Notes: generated from the sequence alone by a model not told the origin. DNA of 64,000 nucleotides from Ceratodon purpureus (GCA_014871385.1 CM026429.1:11019409-11083408), one strand, 5' to 3'. Shown: positions 46,757 to 60,500, numbered from the stretch's first letter. Program-made: numbers and translations.

Positions 46757-49746
46757 CGAATTATGTCACTTCATGTAGACTTTATTCTCTATATAATAAA
46801 ATGATTATTTTAGAGGCCCATGTATCTTGTGTATCTTGATAAAATTTACTTTATATGTTATTTATTATGGGTTAACATATGTATCTTGAAAAAATCCACA
46901 AGTCATGACATTTGTCTGGAGAACTCTCTTAAAACTAGATTAAATTGATAGATGACCCAAGAAAGTGAATTGAAACCTGTAAATATGATTTGTCTACACA
47001 TTCTTCATGCTTTTGGTAAGACTATGCCATGAGTACATTTTAATTTGAATTATATGGAAAATACTCTGTAGTTTTTTTGTATATTAACATGTTGATTTTC
47101 TTGAAATTAAGAGAAATTTTTGCAAGCAAAAGTTTATGTTTAATTATTTATTCAGGTGTATTAATAATTATCAGTACTAAAGATGGAATTTTTTATAAGG
47201 TGTATTAAAGGTGGAATTGTTGTACATATATAGATTTCAAAATGCATATCCAACTAAGTAGAGATATAAGTTGGATATTTAACTTGTTGAACAAATGCCG
47301 ACCGTTGAAAATTCATATCCAACTAAGCAGAGAGTCCAAAGTTTTGGGCTGAAAAAGCATATCAAAATATTCTACTTTAAACCTTTGGCCATCACGACTC
47401 ACATGGTGAAGCTCCAAAGTCCAAGTCCCGAGGCGGAGACCTTTGTGCCAAATATTTGAAAATTTATAGAAAATTGAAATGAAAAAAACTTCCCTATTTC
47501 TAAGGGTGGGTGGGTCATCCCTTTAAAGAGTAACTTTTATCACCCTTCTTACCAAAATTCATTCTAAATCAGCCCATTCTCAATTCAAACCTTATCAAAT
47601 CTGTGCATTCTCTTGTAGTTCTAAATTACCAATTTAGTCACATAGTGACTTTCACCAAAGAATTCTCAATCAATTCATTACTTACAAATAGTAGTGTATA
47701 ATAAAACAATCCAAATAGTAGGGAAAAGTTTGTCTTAAAACTGACTATACAGTATCAAACACAAAATAATTTGAGTTTCTAGAAATCTTCTCATCTCTTG
47801 AATGTTGGCTTGATAAAGTAAGAGAAAATCTAGAGGTAAAGGACCTTACATGTCTCCATAAACACAACCAAAATCACAGTTAGGATTATGTTTGTAGACA
47901 AGGTGTCAACATTCCTTTACAGCTTGTTATTGCAGTCACAAGAAAAATCAAACCCTAAACCATACATACAAATCAAAGGGAGAGATGAAAGAGTCTAATT
48001 GCAATCATAAATTAGAGGACCAAACTAGTAGTTCCACCAGACTCAGCCACGTTGCACTTTGCTTTAGCTCCACACCACGAAAAACCACTTCACAAGCTCT
48101 AAAAATCTCTCACACACAATGTCATGTAGCAAGCTAGAATTACTTTCAAAGCAGACAAATAAATAGATGCATATGGCAAAGAAACTCCCATGGTTTTATT
48201 CCTCAAAGAAGTCTGTAGAGATTCACTAATTTGTTATATAAATAGTCTGTGTAAATGAACAATCTGTACAAATGAACAACCACGCTAATCCAATCATCTC
48301 GGATCCTTAGATGAAGGTTAATCTAGATCAAATGGTCACAAATTAGTAACTTGCTAGGGTAAAGTTCAAGCTTGTAGTAAGCCCCAAGTAAAGTAAGCTT
48401 CAAGTTTGGAATAAATACCAGTAAGCCATGTGTAAGGGAGGTGCGTGAGTTTCACTAATTTACACCTTAGTTAGCATATCATGCCATAATAAAGTGTCTA
48501 TGTAATTGCTTGCAAAGTTTTACAAGTGATGTGCAAATTTATTTTGCAAGCTTACATAACTGAAGAGTGCAACTTCTGTCTAAATCATTGGTAATAAAAA
48601 AAACCTTATTTATTAGCAAGAAAATAAATTCTAAATTAAATATGGATATAGAGCTTTTCAATATTTCAAAAATAAAAATAAAAATAAATAAAAAATCTGA
48701 GAAAAAATAGATGAAGGTGTGAAAACTAATGAAGAACATGTGCAAAAATATTCAGCAATAGATTCTTTGTTATGTCAAAATTTTGTCTAATTGAAATTCA
48801 ACTTGTTTGAACCAACCTAGATGTATTGCCAATGATTGTCAAGCGGGTAATCAATAAAGCATGACAAGACTTGTGGAGCATGACCAGCCTTTAATAGTCC
48901 AAGAACCTTGCTTTCTTGTACTATTTTATTAAATAAAATAAACGGCTTCTTGACAGGAGGATGGGTTGAGCATTATGCTCAAAGAGGCAGTCATCTTAAA
49001 ACCAAAACTTCTGAAAAAAGTGGTGCCATGTAGGCTTTTTTGGAGGCGCCGTCTTCTCAACCTTCGGTCATAGTGTAAAGGCATTTTGGCCAAACTTTGG
49101 GCATTCTGCCATTCTAGCAATCTTGATTGCAATGATTGGTACAAATTGACAACCTCTTGATCTTTGGTACTAGTGTGAAGCGCTCCTAAGGTTTGTATTT
49201 CAAAATTTGAATTTATTGATTATTATGTTATCATTTTTAAAAACTATTAAAAATAATCTTAAGTGGATTAAATTGTGGTACAAATTGAAAGATCATACGG
49301 TTCAAAGTCACTATCAATTTTTTTTAACACTGCCCAAAGTATATCAAAGTTCTAATGCCTAAATAGTTTACTTTACAAAAATATTTGATTTACGGATGGT
49401 TATTGATTCTTGTAGGTATTGAAGTAAGGTCAATCAAGTTTGAGCCCTATGCTTACTTGGAAAGTGTTAGCAATTCTTCTTTTCATCCTTGAAGATGTAC
49501 TGAAATTCTCTTATACTTTGCAAATTTAAAACACCAAAAAGAATACCTTTTCCATGCCCAATTGAAAAATCTGAAAAACCCAAAAAGAACAACCTCAAAA
49601 AATTAGAGCACAGTTGGGGTAACACTCAGATTTATGGACATTATTTTAGTTGAATCAGTGTGTTTTTGTAGAAATTATTTGCAGGAGCTATGCAATTGTG
49701 GTTACTCTGGAAAGACTCACTGCCACATCACCTCACCTGCACAGTG
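46757..49746. other. AT-rich gene-free stretch
   Basis: No coding region or RNA gene seen. The motif CATATCCAACTAAG(T/C)AGAGA occurs twice, near 47246 and 47314. Confidence 0.35.
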
Positions 49747-49823
49747 GATGAAATTTACACGCCGATGAAAACTTCTTATAGATGAAATTTACACGCCGAT
49801 GAAAACTTCTTATAGATGAAATT
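49747..49823 (+). repeat. 34-bp tandem repeat, about 2.3 copies
   Basis: The unit beginning GATGAAATTTACACGCCGAT starts at 49747 and 49781, with a partial third copy at 49815. Confidence 0.9.
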
Positions 49824-49874
49824 GGATGAATTATTTTATCAAATGATATTTGGATGAGAATTGTCCATTAGGTT

Positions 49875-49928
49875 AAATCTGTTAATTGTAAAAATGAATG
49901 AAAATCTGTTAATTGTAAAAATGAATGA
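49875..49928 (+). repeat. 27-bp tandem repeat, two copies
   Basis: The unit beginning AAATCTGTTAATTGTAAAAA occurs at 49875-49901 and 49902-49928 with no visible differences. Confidence 0.9.
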
Positions 49929-52864
49929 AAGTAGTCAGCGAGATGAAAAATTTTAACCAGATGAAATTTGTCCACCAATGAGAACTGCTCAAGAATAAAT
50001 GTGTTTTCTTTGAAAATTAGTCTTGTTTCTTTTTGCCCTTGTCTATGATGGGCAATATGGTTAAATTATGCTAGATTGTGAGTGGCTTGTGGCTTACTTA
50101 GACTCTGATAAAATCCTTCTAAAAATCATAATTATTACATTATAATTTCAATTAATTAAAAAATCGTTTCACTAAATCCTTCTTTGTTGTTTCTTTTTCC
50201 AAAACTCAATATATTGGTTCTTTATTTCATTTTGAAACATGCTCAATTGGAATTTAAAGGACACTGGTTTCTACATTTTGAATTCACTTAGCAAAAAGTC
50301 TTTGTTTTGCAAACTCCAACAATTGTCCTCCAATACTACATGATCTAGAATTAGAGTTAATTTTACCATGAATTTCATAACAATTATGGTGGAGTAGCTT
50401 GATTAAATTGGTCCAAGAATACAATGTTAAAATCATAATAAGTATTATTATCTTATTTTAATATGATATCTTTATTCAATTTTTGGATAAGATTGTTATT
50501 TTATTCTAACTAATTTGAATAGAAAGTAATACTGCAGCCCACACTATAATTACTATGAGTTATCTCATTCCCATGAGGTGTATCTTAATAAAAATAAATG
50601 ACGAGAAAAATAAATGATGGGAAAAATAAAAACTAAATATACTTGGAAAAAATATATAAAAAATTAAATAGAAGACAATAATGTATAGAGAAACAAAAGC
50701 TAACATAACATAGCTCATTCTTTTCTTTTACAATAAGACAAGTAAAAGCATTTAGGTTTAACATGCCCTAATATTTCCATTAGTTTGGTTCCAAATAGGC
50801 CTTCCAACAAATGCCAATGTGCACTTGCAATGAGTTCCAAGTCACTGTGCCTCTGAATTTCATGAACAATTTTATCTCAGGTTATATCACCTCAAATGTT
50901 TTGCATTTCCTGGTCCACAAGAAATATGGCTTCAATTAGATGTAATTATGTCAAAATTGTGGTGGTCCACAATGCTGGTACTTGCGCAGTTTTTGATGCA
51001 CACCAAAGTACTAATGCATTTATCTCATGGATTTTGATGCATAAGTCTGTTGAATGAGGATATGTGCTTGTGGTAAAGATGCGAGCAAGTACAGTGTGCT
51101 GCCTATTGGCCCATGGCCTGCATGTGGTTGTTGAGATGCATCTTCTTGACTTCTTGCGCACCAAGGGGAAGGACCAACTTGCCGACCTATATGCACCAAT
51201 AACTGGGAGTAGCATAAATTAACTCGAGGCACCATGGTAATAGTTCAAATCAAGAGGCTCCTTCTTATTTTTTGGTTCATTTACACATACTTTTAGTAGT
51301 CTCCTAATATCAGTTACAGAAATTTTTCCTTTCAGACCTTCAAAATTCATAATTTTTTTTTAATAAAACTCTAAAAAATTTGATTGTTTTGGACCCATAT
51401 TCTCTGTGATTACTTAACCTTTGTGTAATTTTTCACATCAACTATGCCCTTAACCCTTAAACGTCAAGCACTTTCAAATATACACTAGAAACCAAGCCCC
51501 TCGGGCAGGGTCTGCCATTTAAGGGTTCAAAAACTGATGGTTTTTGGTACCACTACCTTACACCTCAAGAGCTACACGCTGGATGAAATACTGCAAAGAA
51601 TTTTTATGCACTGATGTATAAATTCTAAGCCTATCGATCTCCTCCAAACCTATGAAGGCATTTCAGCAAATTGATACTTAAATAATGTCATACATCACTA
51701 AAAGATTCCTATGGATTCCTAGCTTGTTATTAAACTTATGTACTATGAGGTTCAAGGGTTAGTTCAGAAGCAAGTGGATAAAAGGGCCTAGCCTAGAGTA
51801 CACAATAAAATTGTGCTTAAGTCTGTGGAGCATAAACAAATTGGGAGAATAAGGAGCACATCATATTACTGATTAGTCCAGAGCGAAGTTCAAAACCCAA
51901 ACCGCATCAAGAGTAAACTCTTAGAAAACAAGTTTTGCAACTATTAAATATTCCCAACTGAGTAAATGTTTCTGGATGCCTTGGGTACTAAAATCGCAAT
52001 AGTTCCTATCCTCACAAAGCTAGAATATAACACATACTATTACAACTGTAAAATGTAACCCTGTGGTTTGGACTTGTGTAACCACTTGAAAAATCTACCT
52101 ACCACACTGCAACATAAAACACTAAACAACATAGCTAGCCCTGCATAAAGCTCACTGAATATTGAGTAGTTGAAGATAGGCAATGAAATGATACAAGTCT
52201 AGGTCAACGCCTTACCATGGATAGTAGGATACCCGTATTTGCAGCAGAGGGCCAGCCCCACATCCTGAAGTGTGATCATCACATCAAAACAGGTACCAAC
52301 TAAAATGGTCCTAGAATTGCTGAAATTCTGCAGCTGCTTGATGTGTTCCGTGATCCAAAACACAGATGAACCGCCTTCTCTTTTAGACAAATCCCCCCCA
52401 TATATCCCTAAATGACAGTACTCTATGCTAAGACTAATCTGAAATCTCGTGGGGAAACTCCTGTTCTGAAAACTCCAGAGATTTATGGCGAAGTCATCAT
52501 AATTTATCGTTATAAGACCGACACCCACTTGCACTCTCCATGTATGTCAAGGCCCGCTCGAGAAAAATGTGCTCACAAGTGCGTAACACTTTCCAGACTG
52601 GTGGGTAAGCTTTGATTTTAAAAATAATTTAAGTACCAGTCCTTTTCAGTCCTCTAACTTGAGGTTGTCCCCCCCACACGCCGACCTCTTGTACCTGACT
52701 GCACTCAATAGTCCTTTGGACGTTTACGTCATAAACATTGTCACTGGAAGCGCACAGTTGTACTTGAGCAGAACCATTGGAGAGGGCTTACAGCTTCAAA
52801 AAGAAAGGTGACCCATGTGGTGAAACTTCTCGACGCATCATTGATTTCATCAGGATGCGTTCAC
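49929..52864. other. gene-poor stretch
   Basis: No confident gene. 51450-51463 reads TTAACCCTTAAACG, a possible left end of a TTAA-type element; candidate right ends near 51528 and 51762 are weak. An open frame on the minus strand at 52534-52199 ends at a good donor-like CCATG|GTAAGG but has no recognised family. Confidence 0.3.
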
Positions 52865-55800
52865 TTAGTCCTCATCGTCGTCATCTTGCATTTCAACGTT
52901 TGGATCTGCAACGTAGAAATTGAGGTTAACCAACATATAAAGCTATCTCAATACTCGGCGTCTCTAGGGATGAACTTTGTTTTAGTTATTTATGTTAATT
53001 ATAAGACAGAGCTACATTTTTTCCATCCTTGATGCACATTATGGTTTCTGTGAAACAAGGAAGAAGAACAGGAGTTTCTTGCACTATGAAACATACCTTC
53101 CTCGGAGTCAGACTCTTCATCCTCGTCTTCATCCTCATCTTCATCTTCGTCCCCATCACCGAGATCAACTGGTTCACTGCGCTGCGGAGCAAAGAAGCTA
53201 CTAGCAGACGTTCTTGATCGTCTCCCTCTGGTCTCGCCGATGATGTTACTGGTATCAATTCCTTCCAGATCTTTTAATTTCTCTTTCCGTTTCCGGACGG
53301 CCTTTATATCTGCCAGTCACAGAGATAAAAGATTAATCAATATGTCACACGAGTCAGCACCAGGGGCCTACTGAAATAAGAATGTAAAAATAAAATTACA
53401 AACAGAAAAAATAAATATTCAGCTTAGGTTTTTGGAAGTCACTCCTAGTTTCAGCACCATACCATCTTTTGATGCACTACCAGTGAGGCCCTCCTTGGAA
53501 AGAATAGCTTCCAATTCCTTAATCAATACAGTCTCCCGTCGCTCGTCTGGAGCCTGTTTAGCTTTCTTATAGACACTTGGAGGCACCCTGCAAAGTGGAT
53601 CCGTGTGTAAGTTACTTCAACCTCTGAACGAACTGCAGGATTTCAATTGTGAACCTACCTAAGTCGGAAGATCTGAATCTAAAACCAGTGTTGCTGCCAC
53701 TGTGAGATCTTCAAAGTCAGATACCTTGGGTGTATCTGTACTATCTGGCCTTGTGAAATACTCAGCCGTTCAGAGAAGACACGACTCATCAGCAAACGAT
53801 TCTCGAACATTGGAGATAGCATTTACACTGCGGAAAGACTCTTGATGACAGTGATTAAAGAAAGAAACGACTGAGTGGATGAAACGAGACCCCAGAGAAA
53901 ATAAAGAGAATGAGCTACAAGATGTAATACGGGTTTGTGCCGAAGCTGCATAAAATAATCATATGCAAGCTTGAGTATTGAAGCTATTATGCAATTACAT
54001 AAAGCCTCCCTTCCGTCACTATTACAGAAACCAACAAGAGTCGACAATTCTACAAAATATCAGAAAAGTATTGTGGAGAAGACAACAGCATAATTGAACG
54101 GTTAGGAACCTTACGTCATGCCACAAGCTTTGATGGTGCTCTTCAAGTGCTCCACTTTCTTGCCATATACAGGCTTTGCTTCCACCACCTTCTTTGGCTG
54201 CAATACAAAGAAAAGTTTAATTTATTTCAATTTATTACATTCTTTGAAGTGACCAATACCCTGGTGGCTTATCAGGTCAAAATGTAGCACAACTACCTGC
54301 ATTTTATACATTACCTTAGATATCTTCTTACGCTCAGTCTCTTCATCATCTGAATCCGCAACTTCGGAACCGTCTTCCTTACTAGGCTCTTCGTCACCGT
54401 CATTATCCCCACTGGCATCCTCGTCTTCCTCTTGCACTGCCTTCTTCTTTGTAGTCTTACGATTTGCCCCATTCCGCACCTTGGGGGTTTTCTCACTCTC
54501 ACTACTAGCATTCTCCTCTAACTCCTCCGAACTGGCAGCCTTTCGCTTCTTGCCTGACTTGGTCGACTTACTCTTAATCTCGGGTGCAGCTGCCTTTCTC
54601 TTCTTTGCAGTAGTTACAGGAGCTGGCTCCTCATTCTCACCACCTAAAACCTGCATAGCAAATGAAAATGAGAATGCTCTGACACTAAAGAGTAAAGAAG
54701 CAGATATTCTTAACACACGAAGACTTGAAGAGCAACGGCAACAGCTCCTACCATCTCTTACTGGGAAAATAAAACCACTCAAGGGGACTAAGAGCTGTTT
54801 CACAGGCTGCAGTATCAGTAACCAGTTCTGTTCAACATAAGTTCAATTACTACAAATCTACTACCCAAAGGTTCTCAGCCAACGCTTACTTGATCCAAGA
54901 CCTTCCGTATATGTTGTTTGTGAATATCCAAAGCTCCTTTCTCCAGGGAAAGATCTTCCTCTAGTAAACGGCGCACACCCAGAACCGTCAAAGACCTGAC
55001 AGAAACAACGTATGTGACTTACTTAATATCAATAAAGAAAAGGCAAACGCAGTGCATTTCTCACAATTACTTCGTAGGAAGATAAGACAAAGCAAACACT
55101 ACATTTGATGTTATGGTTCCTAACGCGTTTCAAGCTTTGCTGGTCTATGTTGATGTTATACTGGCGAGCTGCCCTTACTCTGCTTGAGACTTGAAAAAAG
55201 GAACCCTCTTGCGGATTGCCTCCATTAGCAAGCTTTCCATGTCCACTTCTTTACCGTCTGATGGGCTGTCAAATTCAGGTTTCTTTATCCCTTCTTCCGA
55301 GCTTGAAACCCCGGCATCACTAACCTGAGATTTCATCACCTCATCCTTCACTCCTTCACCGTCGGCCTTTTTCTTGAGCCGCTTCATTTTCGGCTTTTGA
55401 TCGGCGGAACCCTCAACTTCAGGCTCCTTGCTTTTCTCACGCTCGTTATCTGGTTCCTGCGTCTCGGGGTTTTCTGGTTCCTGCGTCTCAGGGTTTTCTG
55501 GTTCCTCCTCTCCTTGCAATAGCTGTTGAATCGCAATCAGGCAGAATCAAACAATAGATTCATTAGTTTCTACTGCTACTATGAAACCGCGAAGGCGCTC
55601 AATAGCAAAAGAATTTAGCTTGTAAGAAAAGTACAGCCTAAAGTAAAGACTTCACCTTACAGAAACGTTCTACCTCATGAGAGATCAAATCCATGAGAGA
55701 TTACCTTGTTAATAAGGCCTTTGATGAAGTCCTTGTGGGAATCCAAAAATCCTTGCTCAACGTTTAGGTCCTTCTCAAGTAGCCGGCGTGCTTTCAGTAA

Positions 55801-56246
55801 GGTTATTGTGCTGCAAATACAGTACAAATTTGCAGATTTTTTATTCTGTATAAAAGATATAAATAGAACCACATACACAATCTCTAGTGTACAGAGTGTT
55901 AAGCAGATGCTCCACATACGAAACAACACTACACTACTATGAGTCCCGAAATCAGCATTGGTGTGTGCATGGTCCTTAAAACAAGCACATGTTGTTTTAA
56001 AAAATGAAACATAAACCATTTTTTAATTTAATTTAATTTTTTTTGTATATTACAAAGGAGAAATAGAAAAGCAATCGAAGCTGATGTAAAACATGAACTT
56101 GGAAAAAACACTCACGCAGCTTCGTTGATCACATACTCCGAACGAGCTTTGAGAGCCCGCTCAATTGCTCCGTGGACGTCCTTCATAATATCCTCCATAC
56201 TTGGCGCAGCTAACGTAGAATCAGGGATCACTTCTTTCTTAACCAT
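52865..56246 (-). CDS. HIRIP3-like / CHZ-domain histone chaperone with DEK-C-like repeats
   Basis: Proteins with a CHZ motif bind H2A-type/H2B dimers and act in chromatin assembly in the nucleus. Minus-strand coding exons are 56246-56116, 55810-55705, 55522-55179, 54995-54890, 54650-54315, 54197-54115, 53587-53463, 53309-53097 and 52905-52865, giving 494 residues. All junctions are GT-AG and in frame. Two DEK C-terminal-like helical modules occur at about 16-79 (to LLEKDLNVEQGFLDSHKDF) and 165-229 (to LLEEDLSLEKGALDIHKQH). Lys- and Glu/Asp-rich linkers follow, then the conserved HIRIP3 block VEHLKSTIKACGMTVPPSVY (about 360-379), and the CHZ signature LEGIDTSNIIGETRGRRSR (about 427-445), with an Asp/Glu tail ending DDDDED. 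The start is taken as MVKKEVIP. The frame stays open upstream to 56298 and may join a 5' exon. Confidence 0.85.
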
Positions 56247-57126
56247 TGTAACCCCACTAATGCCAAGGCGTAACGGCACTGACCCTTCCAAGTACGACCT
56301 GAAACAACATAACATAAGCCCATGAAGAAAATTTCAAGCGCACAACAGAAGCCACTGACACCGGTCAGCATGACTAAAAAAGATATGGTCTACAACTTCT
56401 TAAGTCACTCCGCTTAAGATGATCATTACAACAGTTACATCAACTGTAAGCAAAGTAGACGACGAAAATTGCGACATATGAAATGCAAAATACCATCGGG
56501 CAGTGACTCAGTCACAACCATCATCCTTCACAGCAAAATATTCAACTTTTTGACGGGCTCATAGACACTCTCTCGGTATCCTCTCACACTAATTCGACCC
56601 GATTCTCGCTTGGACAAAAAAATCAAACGGAAATTAGGGCGCCCCACAAGGCAGCAGGTTTTTGAGCCACCATGGAAACAATACATGAAGCAATTATAAA
56701 AAGGCGAAAAAAATCTCAGAGACAAGAGCGAGACGCTCACACAAAAACGCAGCTCAGTCACAGCCAAAATACAAGTTGCTTCGTCCTCGGCATTGCAAGT
56801 TGGATTCTAAACCCTCCTCGCCATCATCATCATCATCATCAACGAAACGAAACCCTTTTCCAGAGAGGAAGCTGCGTCTAGGGTTTCATACCCCTCACTA
56901 CTCTCAACGAACATACCCGCTATAAACATCCCGTCTCAGATAGAAAAAACAACAACTTAAACCCTCCGCCCTCTCACATATCTTCACCGAACCCACAAAC
57001 ACCTCCCCTCATGCTCACCCACCACATCCAAAATGTAAAATACAGCCTAACCCTCACCTGGAAAAAAGCAAAAGAATAATCCTCAAACTCACACTACCCA
57101 ACTGAGGCTGCGCAGAAAAATCTCAC

Positions 57127-57241
57127 CTTATTCCTGCATCACCGACTTCTGCGTCTTCGTCCACCACAGCAACGGTCCCATGAGAAATCCCGACTCGCTG
57201 ATCTCTCAGGAATTGAATGAATGCTTGCTCAAAAACCTTCA
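57127..57241 (-). other. 5' exon of the chaperone gene: leader or N-terminal extension
   Basis: A donor at 57126/57125 (AATAAG|GTGAGA) pairs with the acceptor before 56298, with an intron of about 828 bp. In one frame this exon is open (VKVFEQAFIQFLRDQRVG then GTVAVVDEDAEVGDAGIR) and splices in frame to SYLEGSVPLRL and MVKKEV, but it has no ATG of its own. In another frame an ATG at 57181 opens a 17-codon upstream ORF that stops at TAA directly before the donor. So it is either a leader with a short upstream ORF or an exon needing a further upstream start. Confidence 0.45.
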
Positions 57242-57540
57242 CTGCATGAACTTAACCCCAAGGTTTGAAAAAACAGACCCCTACCCACGCATCCATGAAA
57301 GGCGAACATATGAGATGGCGGGAACATATTCACTGCCAGTTCTCATCGCTCATCGCAGCACATGCGTCAGTGCGTTTCCATAACCATGGTACCAGGATGT
57401 GGATCATGCCAGGCTCATGTACTGTACTGTACATCCGGGTATTTGCCTCACAAACTTAGGCTAAGTGACGCAGAATCGCAGTTTTTGATGATGTTGCAGG
57501 CAACTGGAAGTCTGAGAGATCATGGTAACCTTGGTAACAG
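57242..57540. promoter_or_regulatory. divergent promoter region
   Basis: About 300 bp separate the 5' exon of the chaperone gene (minus) from the first ATG of the TRM13 gene (plus). No clear TATA box is visible for either, typical of housekeeping divergent pairs. Transcription start sites cannot be placed from sequence. Confidence 0.5.
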
Positions 57541-60500
57541 ATGCGACGGTGTGGTGGTGAGGTGAATCGCTTGTGGGCAGGAGTTGTGGGGCTGCAGAGG
57601 AGAGTTTCGGTTGTGGAGGGTTTGGTTTTGAGGGGTTTTGGGGGGTTAAGTTTGGGTTTAGTCTCAAGGGGGTTGCCGTTGCTGTCGTCTGGGAGGGTTT
57701 TGGAGTTCGGGGATGGTGTAGTTATGGATTCTGTTTCTGCTCCTGAGAGGGTTTTAGCAGGTGGGGTCGGAGGCGGGGTTGGAGGTGGTATGGAAGGAGG
57801 GGTTGGAAGGGGTGTGGATGGGAGTAAGAAGCAGCAGGAGCCTGGGAAGTGCCAGTTATGGCTTCCGAAGAAGCGGCGGTTCTGCGCTTCGCATGCATTG
57901 CCAGGATTAGAGTATGTGTCTCTGTTTTTGTTTGCAATGTAGGGCTGTTCTGGTCAGGGTTTAGGGTTTATGAGGTTTTGGTTGGTTTATGGTTGTTTAT
58001 GTGGTGGAATTGGGCTGCAACATATTTGTTCTATCATTTGGAATGGATTCTCACAAGGGCTTGATTTCTGGAATCTGGGACTGGTTGGAGTATTTGGTTG
58101 TGATATTTAAGTTGTTGGCACTGGCGACTGGGTCCATTGTTGCGTTTTTTTAGAGCTTGGATTTTTTTGGTTATGGTGGAATCCTCCGCATGACTTCACT
58201 CTTGGCCACCGGAATTTCAGAATGATGTTTTCTTTAAAGAATTGGGGAAATACATTTTATTGACGTCTCTGGAATTTTTTGATATGAGTGCAGGTTTTGT
58301 GGCAATCACAAGCCTTTAGCAACTCAGACCAGGGTGCCGTGTCCTATCGATCCATCACAGTACGTCCTTCAATTCCTACGTGAATGACTGTATTTTGTTG
58401 AACTGAATAATATTATCTTAGAAGCTGTGGTTTCTTCGAGAGGGTGTTGTTTGTTGATGTTGTGAATGTGGTACAGCACTATTTTGCAGGAAGATGTTGC
58501 GAGTCACATAAAGAAATGTCCGGCCATTAAGCAACTTGATCGGTTCGAGCACCAATTGTATTACAGTAAAGGCATAAATGCCGGCAGTGATGACGATGCC
58601 GATGAGACATCTGACGATGTTTGTTCTGGTGCGAACGAGAAGATATACCCTGTCAAGGTAAGCCTAATGCTTCGTGAGCGTTGGCACCTGTTAGTATACA
58701 TGTTACAAGAATCATATGAGTGGGTACAAGAGCAATTGTTATACAACTTCTTTGCCGATATCTATACTGATAGTATTGTTGGTATTTCTCCGTCATGCAG
58801 TCGCAAAGATTGGCGAATGGTGCTTCATTGAAGATGGGGTCTTTGAGTGGTGATGACGATTTGCCTGAAGAGAAAGTCTTGACTAGTAGCAATGACTTTC
58901 TAAGCTCTGGTTCTAAACGTGCAGCAGTTAGTGCCTTGCCAGGACCAGATTTTGAAAATCTTGTTGCTAGAATTGATCGTGCCTTCGCACAAGCTTCTGG
59001 AGAGGAGGTTGAAGAGTCGGTCATGCAACCTCAAGCCTGCAGGAGATGGTTGGATGGGGAGAGGGACCGGTATGTGCAATTTTACCTTGGTGGATCTGTT
59101 TTATCAAGTATCGGAGGTTAGTCCCGATTCTTTTTGTAGCTGACTTGAGCTTGTGAACGACTGCAGAAGAGTACCTTATCAAGAGAAACACGCTTTGCAA
59201 CAAGCGTCTTTACTTGGAAACATGGAAGCATTTGGCCTTCTAGAGAAACTTAACGAAGAGGAGTTTGCAAACAGCGGAAGCACTCCAACTGAAAATACTT
59301 CGGCCAGCCATGCCGCAAAGCAAAATGCTATTGTAGAACTTGGTGCGGGAAGAGGCTACTTATCGCACATGTTGTGCGATTGTTATACTGTTCACAAAGT
59401 AGTTATGGTTGAACGACGCGCCTATAAATTTAAAGTACGCATACTTGAACACCTCCACTATGTTACATTTACCGCCGTTACTGTGAAGTGTTTTTTTGAG
59501 GGGCACTGAGATACATGTAATGTTTCCCTACTGAAGAAGGTATGATGCATCGGTTCTTATTAACCTGCTTTTGAATATGTGTGTACAGGCAGATCGAACT
59601 ATGAGGCAGTCTAAAGGACTGGTTTTGGAACGCTTGAGACTTGACAGTAAGTTCCACTCGTATCGGAAATTTTAGTAGCCTTTTGACCTGAATCTTCAAG
59701 AATATTATTTTTAATTGTCAGAAGCGTGCCCAATTAAAGAACACTCTAGTTGAAGAAACCTTAATTCAGGAAGTGAAATTTCTAATAGACATCTGATTTC
59801 TTGTTATGCAGTCGAGGATCTCAATTTGAGTCATGTGAAGGCTTTACAAGACTCCTACGTGGTTGCAATCAGTAAACACCTTTGTGGACCTGCTACTGGT
59901 GAGCGCCCATTCGAGTCTCGTTAGGCTCATTTTTTTCGATCTCTTAGCTGTTTATGTTTTTTTCCTTTACGGGCGCTACCATGCTGGTGTTTCCGCTGGC
60001 AAGGTATGGACATTTCTTACAATCCTTTTCCAGGAAATCTTACCGAAATTGCAATGTTGCATGTGAAAATCAGATTTATCATTGCGTTGTTGTCTAAGTA
60101 ATGGAGACGCGCCGGTGCTTGGGAATACCACTGCAACAGCTCCTAACAATGAGAATACCCAGTCCCTGTTAAAACCAATTGTTGATGGACTTGCCATTGC
60201 AACATGCTGTCATCATCTTTGCCAATGGAAGTCGTATGTCAGTAAGTTGTCTATGAATTTCACTCTGTTGGTGAGGTTGCTACAGAGTGCGCTTGTTCTT
60301 GAAGTATTTTCTGTTTTATTAGCTCATTTGAGTTTCGGTGGTTGTGAGCGACGTCTTACTAGAAATTTCATTCCTATATGGAAACATAATTCACATGTCT
60401 CTTTTAGTTGATTCATGTACATCATGCCTCTAGTGACCATTCACTAAGCTCCATTTAGATCTTGTATTATAGTGACATAAGTGGACCAATAAATGCCTGA

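Noticed and set aside
53029..53217. Plus-strand open frame rich in Ile/Phe/Leu
   Set aside because: It is antisense to the acidic Asp/Glu exon of the histone chaperone, whose GA-rich codons read as hydrophobic residues on the other strand.
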